From Arbacia lixula (Eukaryota > Echinodermata > Echinoidea > Arbacioida > Arbaciidae), in contig OZ022597.1 in the NCBI GenBank assembly GCA_963669155.1, forward strand, positions 3,616,833 through 3,680,832: DNA of 64,000 nt, in the 5' to 3' direction. This document shows, one piece after another, positions 1 through 10,779 of this stretch. Within the stretch, counting starts at the first letter, position 1; each line of letters starts with the position of its first letter. The position numbers and the translations under genes are program-made. The notes below the pieces were generated by a model. That model was given only the letters and a program-made list of their open reading frames with translations, was not told the DNA's origin and made no database searches.

Positions 1-430
1 AAGGGTAACGCGCTAACAGTTTCGGAGATTGAGGGGAAGGGAACGGGGAAGAAAGGGGAAACTTGACGCGACCGGCACAAACTGTTCACAGCAACTCGCC
101 AAACAACCCCACCCCACTTCCATCATCCACACACCCATATACATTCGACTACGTTGGCTGACAATATATGTTACGGATAGAATTTTTAGGCAGACGGAAA
201 TTAAATCTGCCAGTTTGTGGTACAATGAACAGAAAATACTTTCTGATGGAGTAATGGTATACGGACAGCTATTCTGAGGATAATGTAGAAGTATTCCTGT
301 TTTATTTGAAAGTCTTAAAAGAGTATTTGCAAGGAAAAGAGAGGGGAGACCTACAGAGCGAAATGAAAAACTCATTAACAGATCCAGTTTTGCCATAGAC
401 ATGATTACAACATGAAATATCATGGAGATG
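1..430. other. No feature recognised
   Basis: AT-rich sequence. A 166-codon minus-strand open frame (13-513) crosses it, but that frame runs straight through the TTAA-bounded repeat at 431-521 and resembles no family I know. Confidence 0.5.
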
Positions 431-521
431 TTAACTCTAGGTGCGCCACGTTTGAATTGATTCGCAAGTAATACACACAAATCCCATATGGCGCCATTTT
501 GCCTAGCACCCAAAGAGTTAA
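431..521. mobile_element. TTAA-bounded ~91-bp element, copy 1
   Basis: The element starts TTAACTCTAGGTGCGCCA and ends, read on the other strand, TTAACTCTTTGGGTGCTAGG, so its termini are imperfect inverted repeats. It is 91 bp long. Five other copies in this window are 90 or 91 bp (21518, 24147, 25759, 34930, 50574). The interior carries the shared motif of a CGCAAGTAATACACACA type. TTAA ends suit a non-autonomous piggyBac-like or Kolobok-like DNA element, but no transposase is present and the assignment is inference. Confidence 0.72.
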
Positions 522-892
522 AATGGTGTGGGACCCAACAAGCACTAAAATACCAACATGTCGATGGAAAGCGTCAAAAAACAGCTTATCAATTTAATTG
601 CTATAATATAATTATTTTTGAGCTTCAAGATTAGCTTCAAGATGACTACGATTGCAAAATCTGTCTTCACTTCGCACTTGATGCCATGGTCAGAACTGTG
701 AATTGAGATCACTCAACTGGAAACGCAAGCCACGTATTTTTGTTAATACACATATCATATAGACAGGTTGAATAAAATGAAACTGCTGCAAAATTGATTT
801 AAGGTCAGTGGTTATTCCTGGCGAACGTTCTTTATAGTTTTTGTAGACTGTAGTCTTTGTGCATCGGATTGACTGTATAATAGACGCAATAC
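522..892. other. No feature recognised
   Basis: Unremarkable AT-rich sequence. It includes GATGCCATGGTCA at about 680, a near match to the arms of the inverted repeat at 893-1100. Confidence 0.5.
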
Positions 893-1100
893 AATGCCAT
901 GGTCACAACCGGCCGTGCACCTCTTTGCTTGCGGTCTGTGTCGGGTTTCGCAGAAAATCCTTTCTTCTGACGCAAGGAGGTGAGCGTATTTTCAGGCACC
1001 TACGAGCACACAGGAGGACGCACGCAGGGATCGCAGTTGGCACACAAGCTACGGACACGCATGTACGAAAACACGCACCACCGCTTGTGACCATGGCATT
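893..1100. repeat. Inverted repeat with perfect 16-bp arms
   Basis: AATGCCATGGTCACAA at 893-908 recurs as its exact reverse complement at 1085-1100, and similarity continues a few bases into the interior (CGG after one mismatch). The ~176-bp spacer is richer in GC than the surroundings. It could be a small MITE or foldback element. No target-site duplication is obvious. Confidence 0.6.
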
Positions 1101-1629
1101 GGATCAATGCAAAATGTACATTTCCATTTCAATTCCCCAATTCTTTACATATGACGGCGCCATTCGCGTGTTGTGGTGACGGAGGACGGGTTAGGACAGG
1201 GAAGTTCAGTGAGGGTAATGGCTTCTAACATTAAGCTGTCTTCGTAGAAAAGTCAGACCGAGGCGCCATTGTTTTTCCAAGCTAGTCGATGTTTACATCC
1301 TTCTCCTCAATATTTCATTAAGCCCAATGCTTAGACATGACTTTAATTGCTCCCGAAATGTCGTAGCCCAATTATGGCCTCCAGAAAGTTGGTTAATGAA
1401 ATTTGAAAGTGAAGTCTGTGCGGGGACATGGACGGAGGAAGTCCGACGCGGGCCCCGTTAAACACGCAGATTCGTCAGCTGTGGTTGCTATGGTGATCAC
1501 GCATGCTCACTTAAGTTATCAATTGATATCAATAGGTGGAGATAAGGATTCTTCCGTAGCGCAGTATGTTTTGCTCGATGTAATATTTCATGATGTTGCT
1601 GTCAACAACCTTTTGTGAATGACCTGTCA
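1101..1629. other. No feature recognised
   Basis: Mixed-composition sequence with only short open frames. The longest, at 1403-1618 on the plus strand (71 codons), is not recognised. Confidence 0.5.
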
Positions 1630-1815
1630 ATGTTTTTATTAGTTTTCTTGTTCCCATTTTCTTTTCTGCTTCTCCGCCCCCTCCTTTTTCTGATTATTGT
1701 TGTTCATACACCCCCACCATTTTCTCTTTTTCTTTCTCTTTATGCTATCGCTTTATCTTCTCTTTCTTTTTCTTTTTTCTTCATCTTCTATTTTCCTATA
1801 ATCTATTTTAATTTT
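1630..1815. repeat. T/C-rich pyrimidine tract
   Basis: About 180 bases of irregular TTTTCT and TCTTTCT sequence on the plus strand. It makes a spurious hydrophobic open frame (Phe/Leu/Ser). Low-complexity sequence. Confidence 0.75.
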
Positions 1816-2270
1816 TTATTTTCGTGACGTCACTATAGAGTTGCTCTCCCGTATGTTGCGTGCTGTGTGATTCCATAAATTGTTCTTTTTCTGTTTCCGA
1901 TGTTTTTCATAGATGTATGTGTGTAAAACATGTGTCTAATGAACAGGTAATGAAATATAAAAATTGATGTTTTCATAGCAAATTAGCACACAACAAATGG
2001 GAGAGCTACTCGTATGCTTCTTTCATATTTCTGCTTCAATACCAACTTAACTTATGTAAGAATTTTCCTTTAAGTTGCGGCACTATTTAGTTAGCATCAT
2101 GAGTATCCTCTATGCCAAAGGTCGCTCACAAATGTTTTCTCATATTTTACCATGATTGCGTGAGTCCTAATTCCCCCAACCATAATGATAACGAGAATAA
2201 TGATAAGCATACGTAGTGATTATGTCTATGAAGTAAAAATCACGATTATGTTAATAACAATGACATTGAC
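1816..2270. other. No feature recognised
   Basis: AT-rich sequence with loose ATGATAATGATAA-type runs near 2180-2230. No coding or RNA signal is seen. Confidence 0.5.
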
Positions 2271-2446
2271 TACTGATAATCGTCTGTCTCGCAATGTAAG
2301 GTAAACGGAGTCGAAAATATCACGACATTTCGTGCGCCGCTGCAACACTTCGTCAGGTGTGATACAAAATTGTAGTAAGTAGGGGTTTAAATACCCTATG
2401 GTCAGTGCAGCGCACTAACTGAAATCTGCTCATAAATGGTCCAATA
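2271..2446 (-). mobile_element. ~176-bp hammerhead-bearing retroelement repeat, copy 1
   Basis: This block aligns along its whole length with 7446-7621, and both copies start and stop at the same points (GATAATCGT near one end, ATGGTCCAATA at the other). Read on the minus strand it has TATTTAAACCCC, then a hammerhead-like core. That layout is known from the terminal repeats of Penelope-like elements and from small non-autonomous hammerhead retroelements (retrozymes). No reverse-transcriptase coding sequence flanks it. Whether this is a solo Penelope-like terminal repeat or a single retrozyme-like unit cannot be settled from the sequence alone. Confidence 0.6.
2317..2365 (-). ncRNA. Candidate small hammerhead ribozyme (diminished stem III)
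   Basis: On the minus strand the order is a stem I strand (TATCACAC), CTGACGA (fits the core CUGANGA), a stem-II hairpin GTGTTGC-AGCG-GCGCAC with one bulge, GAAA, a one-base gap, then GTC as the NUH cleavage triplet, followed by GTGATA, which can pair with TATCAC. The near absence of stem III matches the reported small hammerhead variants linked to Penelope-like elements, which cleave as dimers. All core positions are present in this copy. Activity is inferred. Confidence 0.6.
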
Positions 2447-3154
2447 GTAATAGCATTAGCAATAACATTATACAAATATATCTGATAGTGATAATAGGAA
2501 ATGTATCATCAGCAAAAATATGGTTCAAGTCATTTTTATATCTTTATCATGAACACACGAACATACTATTACATATTATTACTGGAAATAATTAAGAACA
2601 ATGATGAAAATAATGACAACGGTACAGTGAATGTCCACTAAAAAGGGGGAACTTGGGAACACTTGAGGGATAACTCTTGAGCATGGATATGAATTTGAAA
2701 TGTTCAAAGTTTGCTCGCAGAAATAGAGCATCTACACATTCATGATATTCTAACGGGTGACGCTTTGTTGCCAGACTATCTGCATTCACCGAATGAAATG
2801 TTGGTGAAGCTCTACCCTTTCCCGCCTTTACGAGAAACACGCGTCAGATTTTGTGAACAGAATGATGCTTATTGTGATTTAGATTTCCACTCGACTTTCA
2901 TAAAAGGAAGATACTTTGATGGGCTTTACAGCTCAGACAGTTATTTTAATTAAGTAAGTGGATGGGTTGAAACAAAATGCGTGATATATTATTCGTCTTC
3001 TAGATGTGGAGACAGCGAGCTCCATTATCGTTATGAAAGAAGATGTACGGATCGAGAATCTGGTTAATGTGAATAAGGAAGGGAGTGGGAAATATGGCGA
3101 GGGGTAGTCGGAGAGAGTTGGGGGAAGGGAATGAGGCTGGGGTTAATAGGGGAA
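2447..3154. other. No gene recognised
   Basis: An 80-codon plus-strand frame (2711-2953) has protein-like composition but matches no family I recognise. An equally long frame overlaps it on the minus strand (2592-2840). Not called as a gene. Confidence 0.45.
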
Positions 3155-3231
3155 GAGGCAGAGACAGAGAGACGGGGAGGGGACAGAGAGGGAGAGAGAG
3201 AGGGGGGGGAGAGGGAGAGAGAGAGAGAGAG

Positions 3232-3264
<33 letters not shown>

Positions 3265-3320
3265 AGAATGAGAGAGAGTGTGTGTGAGAGAGGGGGGGGG
3301 AGTGAGTGAGAAAGAAGGAA
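3155..3320. repeat. Interrupted (GA)n microsatellite
   Basis: A purine-only stretch of GA, GGGA and GAAA units, with (GT)4 and G9 interruptions near 3280-3300. It produces arginine/glutamate-rich open frames that are artefacts. Confidence 0.9.
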
Positions 3321-3491
3321 CGGGAAGGAGGCTGTGTGGATTTGAGGTAAATAGAGAGAAGGGTAGAATGATCAAGAGAGAGGAGACAACATACGGGATG
3401 TGTAAGAGAGGATATAGATGAGGCGAGGGAAATAGTAATCAAATAGTGCATAGGTACAGAATGGATAAAATACGATAGATTATCATTGAAA

Positions 3492-3496
<5 letters not shown>

Positions 3497-3551
<55 letters not shown>
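3497..3551. repeat. (AG)n microsatellite
   Basis: An uninterrupted AG dinucleotide run of about 55 bp. Confidence 0.97.
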
Positions 3552-3553
<2 letters not shown>

Positions 3554-3694
3554 TGTTTGGTTCTGTTTTTTGGTTCGTGCCCAGAATAGTAATTATCTTC
3601 CAAGAACTATTTCATGACGTTCGAATAGGTTCTCCTGTTGACCTCCTTTATCCACGTGAAGACAATTGGGAACTCATGATCAAAGAAATAGAAC

Positions 3695-3960
3695 AAGAAG
3701 ACAATTCATACAGAAGAAGAAAGAGAAGGAAAAGGAAAAGGAAAAGGAGAAAACGGAAAAGAAGAAGACAAAAGGAAGAAGAATAAGAGAGAGTAGAAAA
3801 AGAAAAAAAAGGAACGGAGAGAAAAGTGTAAAACATTACATGGAAAAAGTAGGGAGGAAATGAAACAGAAGAAGAAAGAAAAGAAGAGTAGGATGAAATT
3901 GATGAAGGTAATGTAGAAAACGAACAGGAAGAATACAGAAAAAAAAAACAAGATTGAGTC
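3695..3960. repeat. Homopurine AAG/GGA-rich tract
   Basis: About 260 bp made almost only of A and G on the plus strand (AAGAAG, AAAAGG, GAAAAG units). Such mirror-like polypurine sequence can form triplex DNA. The Lys/Arg-rich frames across it are not genes. Confidence 0.85.
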
Positions 3961-4270
3961 GACCGGCTTATGGGGAATCCATGCTAATAAGAGAACACCA
4001 AGCAAGATGAATCAAATCTTTGTCAAAAGAGAAATGATAATCCTTTGGGGGGCATCTTGAAACGAGCGGAAGTGTCAAAATATTGTCGGATGCTGCTCTT
4101 TTTTCCCGCTTTTGTTCAGAGATATGGGCCAAATATAAATAAACGAGTACTTTTCTCCCCAGGGATGCAAAAAGGTCGTAATGGCACAACAATAACGTGT
4201 CAATTCTAGACTGGTCTCAATACCTCACACACAAAGTGCGGGTGGCATGTATTTTGAATATGGGTTGTTT
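3961..4270. other. No feature recognised
   Basis: Ordinary sequence with no repeat or coding signal that I can support. Confidence 0.5.
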
Positions 4271-4295
4271 GTCCGTCCGTCCGTCCGTCCGTCCG
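4271..4295. repeat. (GTCC)6 microsatellite
   Basis: Six consecutive GTCC units. Confidence 0.97.
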
Positions 4296-4414
4296 CTAGA
4301 AAACCTATAAAAGATTCACCAGTATAAAGCAGAGCAAACTTGGCTCAAATCTCTCCATCATCACACTAGAAAAGCCCTTTTGCAGCTAAAAATAGAACAC
4401 CGTGTAAATACCAC

Positions 4415-4592
4415 AGAAAACGGAAGAAGATACTGTATGAGAACTTCCCTTACAATATTCAGGTGATATTACAACTGGAAACCCATTGTAAGCGCGCGCT
4501 ATTGATCGCTAGATTTCGAGTAGAGTTTTGAACGAGTCGTCCAACACTCAGAGGTTGCTGCAGCCTCGAGACCGAGACTGCATAGCGCACGT
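4415..4592. repeat. Dispersed repeat, copy 1 (partner at 36151-36304)
   Basis: It shares GGAAGAAGATACTG, AGAACTTCCCT, a CTGGAAAC-like stretch, GAT-GCTAGAT-like and GTCGTCC blocks, and GAGACTGC, in the same order and orientation as 36151-36304. The copies are well diverged. The family is not identified. Confidence 0.65.
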
Positions 4593-5089
4593 CACGGCTC
4601 TTTGCACTGCAGGGATGCGTCCAGGCAAGAACATGAAGAAGAGCCCCGCTAGACGATTTGTATTCTTAGTATTGCTAATTATCTAAATATCTCAGATTTC
4701 TACCACACGACTTCAATATGTGGAGTGCAATGTTAAAAGCTACAGAAGTGAAATCAACACAATAGACCAGTTCGTAATGACGCAATGTTCGAGCTGAATA
4801 AATACTACTTAATAAATCCACTGAATAAATATTACTAGACGGCTGACTTGGATATTTTTTTATTGAAGTTATGTTGGATGATAGATGTAAAGACATTTTA
4901 CAGTGTGCCCGGAACAAAAATAGAAGGCGATGCACATGGTGGAATGTTCTTTCACTTCGTTCAGTTTATTCAGTTTTCTTCTGGTTTTTGCATTTAAACA
5001 TGTCATTGCCTACCTTCGTTTGATGGGCTCGACATAGTTTCTCATTAACATTTTGTAATATTATTCCAACTGTGTGCTGGCTGCTAGCC
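4593..5089. other. No feature recognised
   Basis: AT-rich sequence. An 86-codon minus-strand open frame (4675-4935) is not recognised. Confidence 0.5.
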
Positions 5090-5262
5090 CACCACACACA
5101 CAGACACAAACACACACACTGGTACTTAAACACATAATATACACGTACACACACGCATACACTCACACACAATGCGCTCACACACATAGATACACACACG
5201 CACAATCGCACAAACTGTACGCTACGCACACAAATCATGCATGCATACACAACACACACACC
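5090..5262. repeat. Imperfect (CA)n microsatellite
   Basis: Long CACACA runs broken by ACATAC, GCAT and GTAC units on the plus strand. They generate Thr/His frames on one strand and Cys/Val frames on the other. Confidence 0.9.
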
Positions 5263-5269
5263 TGCACAC

Positions 5270-5745
5270 TGACTAGCTGGCGCGCGGAAACGAACGAAAC
5301 GAACGCGCCAATTTCGCGATTTCTACCAGATGCAATTGTATACCAATAATCCTCGGACCGTCACGCAAGTCCCGGCACCTGCGGAGTAGATACAAACTGT
5401 CAGCACTCGCGATCGAGTTGCAATTGCAGCGCTTGTCACACTTACGCGCTGTAACATCACCTTAACCAGTCTCACTCACGTAATACCCAATCGGTCTTGG
5501 CGTCTCTCCCCTTCTCTCTTTCTCTCTCCACCCATCCATCTCACCCTCTCTCGCTCTCTTGCTCCCAGATTGACTTGAGTTGCCCCGTTGAGTGGATGTG
5601 AAGCAGGGGTAAGGGTGGACAGGCCGGATTGTTTGTCGCTAGCTGGTTTATATGCATTGCGACACGTGACGGGAAAAACCTATCCTGGATCAAACATTGG
5701 ACATTATCAAGTTTTTTCACCTCGCCCAACTGAAAGACAGGTACG
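5270..5745 (+). promoter_or_regulatory. CpG-richer stretch ending in a donor-like site
   Basis: The sequence becomes richer in CpG (GCGCGCGG, ACGAACG repeats, TTCGCGATTTC) and later pyrimidine-rich. At 5737-5746 ACAG is followed by GTACGT, a good 5' splice-site match. This could be a promoter with a non-coding first exon, but no TATA box, coding exon or downstream acceptor ties it to a gene. Weak inference. Confidence 0.2.
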
Positions 5746-6111
5746 TGCTATGTTTTATTTATCCATTTCCCATTTCCGTTTCGGAATAATTTTGTTCCGT
5801 TACGGGAAAGCACTGAATGTGTACCATTCTCCTTGTTCATGCTGTAACCTGCTTTTAAAGATTTTATCGTTTTCCGGTGAAGCTTTCTCTTTTTACTGTG
5901 CACCCGATTCAAGCTCTGATCATGCCATTATACATGTATCGAGCCTCGTTACGGGATACACAGTCAAGACCGAATACAGTGTGTGCACCATCTCCGCTCC
6001 CTTGGGAATACTACTGGCCATTTAAGTGCCTCATCAATACGGGCTCGAGATTATGCATCCTGCCTTATTGGAACCTATGTGCAAGCGCGAAAATGATTAA
6101 ACGCTTATGAA
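5746..6111. other. No feature recognised
   Basis: A 145-codon plus-strand frame (5588-6025) crosses here. Its product resembles nothing I know and it is not called. Confidence 0.45.
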
Positions 6112-6200
6112 AGTCTGGTAATGGCAATGGGATTCGAATCCTGGACCTCATTTCCCATGAATGCGCAGTGACGTGTCTTACCCCAAGACCACGGTAGTAA
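6112..6200 (-). mobile_element. tRNA-derived SINE head, minus strand
   Basis: Read on the minus strand there is an A-box-like TGGTCTTGGGGTAA (6178-6191) and a B-box GGATTCGAATCCC (6130-6142), about 37 bp apart, as in the internal RNA polymerase III promoter of a tRNA. The acceptor stem does not pair and the anticodon arm is not canonical, so this is a SINE head rather than a working tRNA. Confidence 0.6.
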
Positions 6201-7445
6201 AGCATTAATTTTAGCACTTTTCGTCACAGATGCACGATTGAAGTGTCGAGAAAAATCAAATGAATAGGGAGAGGTTTTCTTTAATCATTCCATTCATTTA
6301 GTCTCTATATGACGATATACTCTTTTTCCGATCCACGGTCAAGACCTTTAACCACGCTTATTGATGCTTTATATTATACAAAACAATTATCCAAATACGT
6401 TGAGTGCAATGAGATCCAGGAGAACAAAAAAAGAAGAAAGTCTAGCAGAAAACTGTATTATTACTATTATTGATCTAAGCAAATATTGCTTTCTTCATTT
6501 ATGAAATACCGCACACATAGTTATAATCTTATACCTGTTAAATGTCATATAAACGTGACAAAAAATGGAGAAATTTAACGTGTTTCTGGTGGGATTATTT
6601 TTCGAAAGTACAAATAAAAGTAAAGGTGGTCATGGCAACCAGCACCAAGAGAAATTTCTGTTAACTTACGCAATATACACAAATATAAAAAGTACATGTA
6701 ATCTGCCTGGCGCACAAAACGATTCCAAAGTAGTTCTCTTCCCAACGTTGTTAGTATACTTAATTCCCACCAAACCGCTATAAACACACCTTATTCCATT
6801 GTTGTTGTTTTCATCAATCGCAATGACCAATGCTTTGGTTATTAGTAAGGTCAGTTTTGTTTGCTAACTCATGTACGTGCATCTCATTTGAATGTATTTC
6901 GTAATATTTCATTTCTTTTAATTTGTGGATTAATTGTAAAACATGTATAATACAGCTATTTGCTGCCAACCATGTTTTCTGATTTTTAATGAAGCATGTG
7001 AAATGCATTGAATTGAATTTAAAAATGAGTGATTGAATAATGACCTTCACAAAATCTATTTATCTGATAGCAAATTGTATTTTGACGATATCGCTTCATC
7101 ATGTAATTAGTCGATCATTCGTGGATTGTGTAAATGCATTCGATGTGGGGGGGTTAAGAAAGGAGAGACAATGGGCATGTCGATTTTGATAATATTAACA
7201 AGTAATAGCGATATGCGAAGAAACAGTGATTTTGTTCATTGTGATTGTCACTGTAAAACTTTGTTTTAACCACAGGCCTATAAGAAGTAAGATCTAACCT
7301 GCGAATAAAAGGTATGGGCTCGTAGTGGTCAAGATTCCTGGACGCCTGATTGTCACATCATTTGTAAATTTATCTTTATTATCTCCTTCTATAATATGTT
7401 TTGATTAATAATGCTAAATATGTTACTAATTGCGGATAATTCGCT
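6201..7445. other. No feature recognised
   Basis: Long AT-rich stretch with only 70-78-codon frames on both strands, none recognised. Confidence 0.5.
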
Positions 7446-7621
7446 AGTGATAATCGTTCGTCTCAAAATGTATGGTCAACGGAATTGAAAAAGATCACGA
7501 CGTTTCGTGCGCCGCTGCAACATTTTGTTAGGTGTGATACAAAATTGTATTAAGTAGTGGTTTAAATACCCTTTGGTCAGTGCAGCGCACTAACCGAAAC
7601 CTGCTCATAAATGGTCCAATA
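7446..7621 (-). mobile_element. ~176-bp hammerhead-bearing retroelement repeat, copy 2
   Basis: This is the full-length partner of 2271-2446 in the same orientation, with the same boundaries and scattered substitutions. Conserved blocks include GTGCGCCGCTGCAACA, GGTGTGATACAAAATTGTA and CAGTGCAGCGCACTAAC. Its minus-strand ribozyme core is partly eroded (see 7493-7540). Confidence 0.6.
7493..7540 (-). ncRNA. Decayed hammerhead-like core
   Basis: The minus strand keeps the stem-II hairpin, GAAAC, the GTC triplet and GTGATC, but the catalytic CUGANGA box reads CTAACAA (7525-7531), so this copy is predicted to be inactive. The stem-I strands (ATCAC and GTGAT) are retained. Confidence 0.5.
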
Positions 7622-7881
7622 CTCATGGCCGGCGTATCCGGGTACTTAAAGAACGATGTTTCGATTGCTTAATAAAATACACACAAAAAAAAAAGATTTT
7701 CAGAGCGGAGTCGTTTTGTTGTGGCATTTTGGTCTCACGAATCAGAACCACAGAAAGGAATCATCTGGACATTGTAATATCATTGGAATCAAATGAGGTT
7801 CGGACCTGTGCTGGCGGCAAACCGGTTCTGACATGATGGCAAATCCCTTTAAATACTCATCACTATCACTGCCCTTGACCT

Positions 7882-7960
7882 TTAACCTTCTCAGTCCCAT
7901 ATGGGCACACATAGGGTATCACGCCGATGGGTTTTCATAGCTTGGCAATTAGAGGGTTAA
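7882..7960. mobile_element. TTAA-bounded element, short (79-bp) variant
   Basis: It begins TTAACCTTCTCAGTCCCA and ends GAGGGTTAA. Its start resembles that of 26266-26345 (TTAACCTGCTCAGTCCCA), and both are about 79-80 bp, which suggests a sub-family of the 91-bp element. Confidence 0.6.
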
Positions 7961-9750
7961 ATTCGTAGCAGTTACGAACCTCATTGGGATATTACTGTCA
8001 CAGCAAAAGAAAATGTCTGCTTTGCGTCTCGTGAACTCATCGGAAAAAAACGATGACAATATGTAAAAAAGCAATGCAAACTAAAAAGCAGCTGTGTCTA
8101 TCAGTATTGACGTAAGCACCCTATCATATTTATACTTATGATATTTGGCTTGGTTTCAGTGCGTTTAAAATACGGATACAACGTAAATTAAAAGCAGTTG
8201 AATGAATATAATTATAATGATTTATATGTAACACGCGTGTGTGAGTTATGATTATCAGAAAGTGTTACGGATCACTGTTATTCTCCATTCGTATCCTCAT
8301 ACACTCATCCCCGGCTCATATTTCACTTCTGGGTTGATTGCATGTGTAACTAAATACGAATACATGTCGGATGTTCCAGTACTTGATTATAAGCGACCGT
8401 ATGGCTACATACATATACACGTACACTACGTACAGTCCAGTTGTTGTCATTCAAACTTGATTATTGTTGCCAATCGCATTGCGTCTCAATTATTTAGAGT
8501 TGTACTTCTCGCTCTTTTGATGAATCAAGTAATACACGAAACGTAACTACATAAATAAATCAAGTAATATAGAAACGTTGATATACATTTAATTGTTTTT
8601 CGTATAATTTTAACGGGGTTCTCCGTCAGTGATATGAAACACTGTTCATCAGACCCTGTATAACACACGGTATAAGCAATCAAGAAACTTGAATATACGG
8701 ACGGCTGGTGTTTTGTGGCGTCATTTTCTCAGCATAGTTCAGGAAAGCAATATTTTCGTATCAAACTTTTAAAAAATGTATTAATTCTTAGCGACCATGT
8801 GGCTGCATGCATACACTATGCATCAATACGTTATCAAAATGTGAAGTGCATTCTCTTTTTCAGACGAAATCAAGTTCTTTAAAGTAATATTTGAATCACA
8901 ACGGTATATAGATCAAGTTTTGTTACATTATAAAGCCACTGACATTGAAACAATGCGCTCAAATTATTCCTCTTTTCTGTTTGCCTCTCAGGCTAGTTTT
9001 GTTTATCACATGCAAAATGAAGGGTGGGACTAATAATGAAAGCTTTCATTTGCCCTTATAATCATATATTCACTCTCTAGGAAAAGCCCCTGCGTACATC
9101 TTAAATCTGTTTGGGTCGATGTGACATCGATAGTGTACAGGTACTAAACTACATTATTAGGCGACCCGCCCAAATATCCATTCTAAATTGAGTTAAATTT
9201 AATGATTTATCGTCCTTTCATGGAAATTTGCTTTGCTCATAAAAAAGTAACACATATATTTCAATACAAAACACATTACAAACAATTAAGAAAACAAAAA
9301 AAAACAAGAGAACAGCTGATAGACATCATTCACTCAACATAAAATGTAAATTCAGTATGACCCCTGTAAAAGTATGTTATAATTTTTGTATATTTTGAGC
9401 GAATGTCTCAAACATTTTTTTTCTGCCATATACCATGTTTTTACACGAATTTAAGGTTATAGGCCTAGAAAATGGATACTCCGCCATGCGTCATCCGTGC
9501 TACTTTATCGACATATTATGGCGCGCTATTTTCGTAACATGGAAAGAGAATCAATCAGGAATTTAATAGAAAAAATGCAAGCACGTTTCACCCAAAATAA
9601 ACAAAACAAATTCTACCTTGTCTGTGTCGAAAATTGATTGATGTTAACATATATGTGCGTCTCAATCATGCGATCGTCATATGATACGCGCTTTCCTGAA
9701 AACTCCACACGGAACTATAATTTGCTTTAGTTTCCTGGTTTATTTCTTTT
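7961..9750. other. No gene recognised
   Basis: AT-rich sequence. A 101-codon plus-strand frame (8241-8546) is not recognised. No repeat structure was noticed except short homopolymers. Confidence 0.5.
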
Positions 9751-9905
9751 GAAAGGATAGTCCACCCTGAAATTAAGTTGGTTTTGATAAAAGCAGAAAC
9801 ATTAAAGGAACATATTAGTGAGGGTTTGATGAAAATCCGTGAAGAATAAGAAAGTAATGATCTTTTACATTTTTAAATTGTTACGTCACGTGCGAGGTGC
9901 TCTCC
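9750..9905 (+). repeat. Probable dispersed repeat fragment
   Basis: The stretch AAAGGATAGTCCACCCTG, followed by GAAAATCCGTGAAGAATAAG, looks like a repeat type I associate with marine invertebrate genomes. Its start resembles 25014-25028 (TTAAAGGGACAGTCCATC). The call rests on pattern memory and one in-window partial match. Confidence 0.35.
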
Positions 9906-10779
9906 CATAATTTATGTAATGTACATTTAAAAAAAATGTCCATTCCTCTGAAGAAAATGCATAATTTTATTTATGCATTTGATACATCATTAGAAGCTCA
10001 ATTTACACAAACCTCTATGAAATCCCCCCCCCCCCATCGAAAACAGAAAAAGGCCAATTTATGGAATCATACAGCACACAGCTTATGTGGTGTAACCTGA
10101 GAGTGAATTCAATACATGACGTAAAACAGTGAGTTAATAGGCCTATGTTGACTTAAGTCCGTGCTTATTATTAGATTAAAAATCTAAGTAAAGCGAAGCA
10201 AATTTTTCAATTCTAATCTATTTCTCTCACATAGTGACAAATTTAGAGTTCTGAACAAAACTTGATATGGACCCTACATTATTGTTAGTATTAGTGCAAT
10301 ACGATTAACAAGATGTGGTCTATGTAAATAGTCCAACGTTTCATGTCAAGGAGCAACATATTCAGAGGGGTAACTCCAATAAAATCAGGTAAATTAAAGA
10401 AACGGGTTCGTACAAGATTTAGTAAAATCTAGCAAAACAACAAAAAGTTACGATTATGTAAACTTGTCAAAGTGGAAAATCGGCTCTCTATTCTTTATGT
10501 GCGAAAATGTAATTAATTTTCATAGTTTTCGAAAAGAAGAATACAATCCAACATGTTCAAGTTGTTTTTTTGAGAAAATGAGAAACGTTAATACCTCGGC
10601 TTATTTCTGAACGGACTTGAATTCTTGACACGTGTATCAATAACAGATGACTATAAAATTGATTCAGCCACCAGACAGAGCATACAAATGTTGCCAATTT
10701 AGGGAGTTCTCAAACATTAATCATTCAATATTGATATGCTTGTCTGATTTGGTATTAACAAGATACCGCTGTAATTACA
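9906..10779. other. No gene recognised
   Basis: Contains a C13 run near 10026. Parts of 10290-10400 may be an outlying, very decayed unit of the array that follows. Confidence 0.45.

Noticed and set aside
13..513. 166-codon minus-strand frame
   Set aside because: Runs through the TTAA-bounded element at 431-521 and has no recognisable domain.
2711..2953. 80-codon frame with protein-like composition
   Set aside because: An equally long frame overlaps on the other strand, there are no splice or start cues, and no family is recognised.
5588..6025. 145-codon plus-strand frame
   Set aside because: No domain, signal or splice context beyond a donor-like site inside it.
6112..6200. Possible functional tRNA gene
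   Set aside because: A and B boxes are present but the acceptor and anticodon arms do not fold properly, which fits a SINE head.
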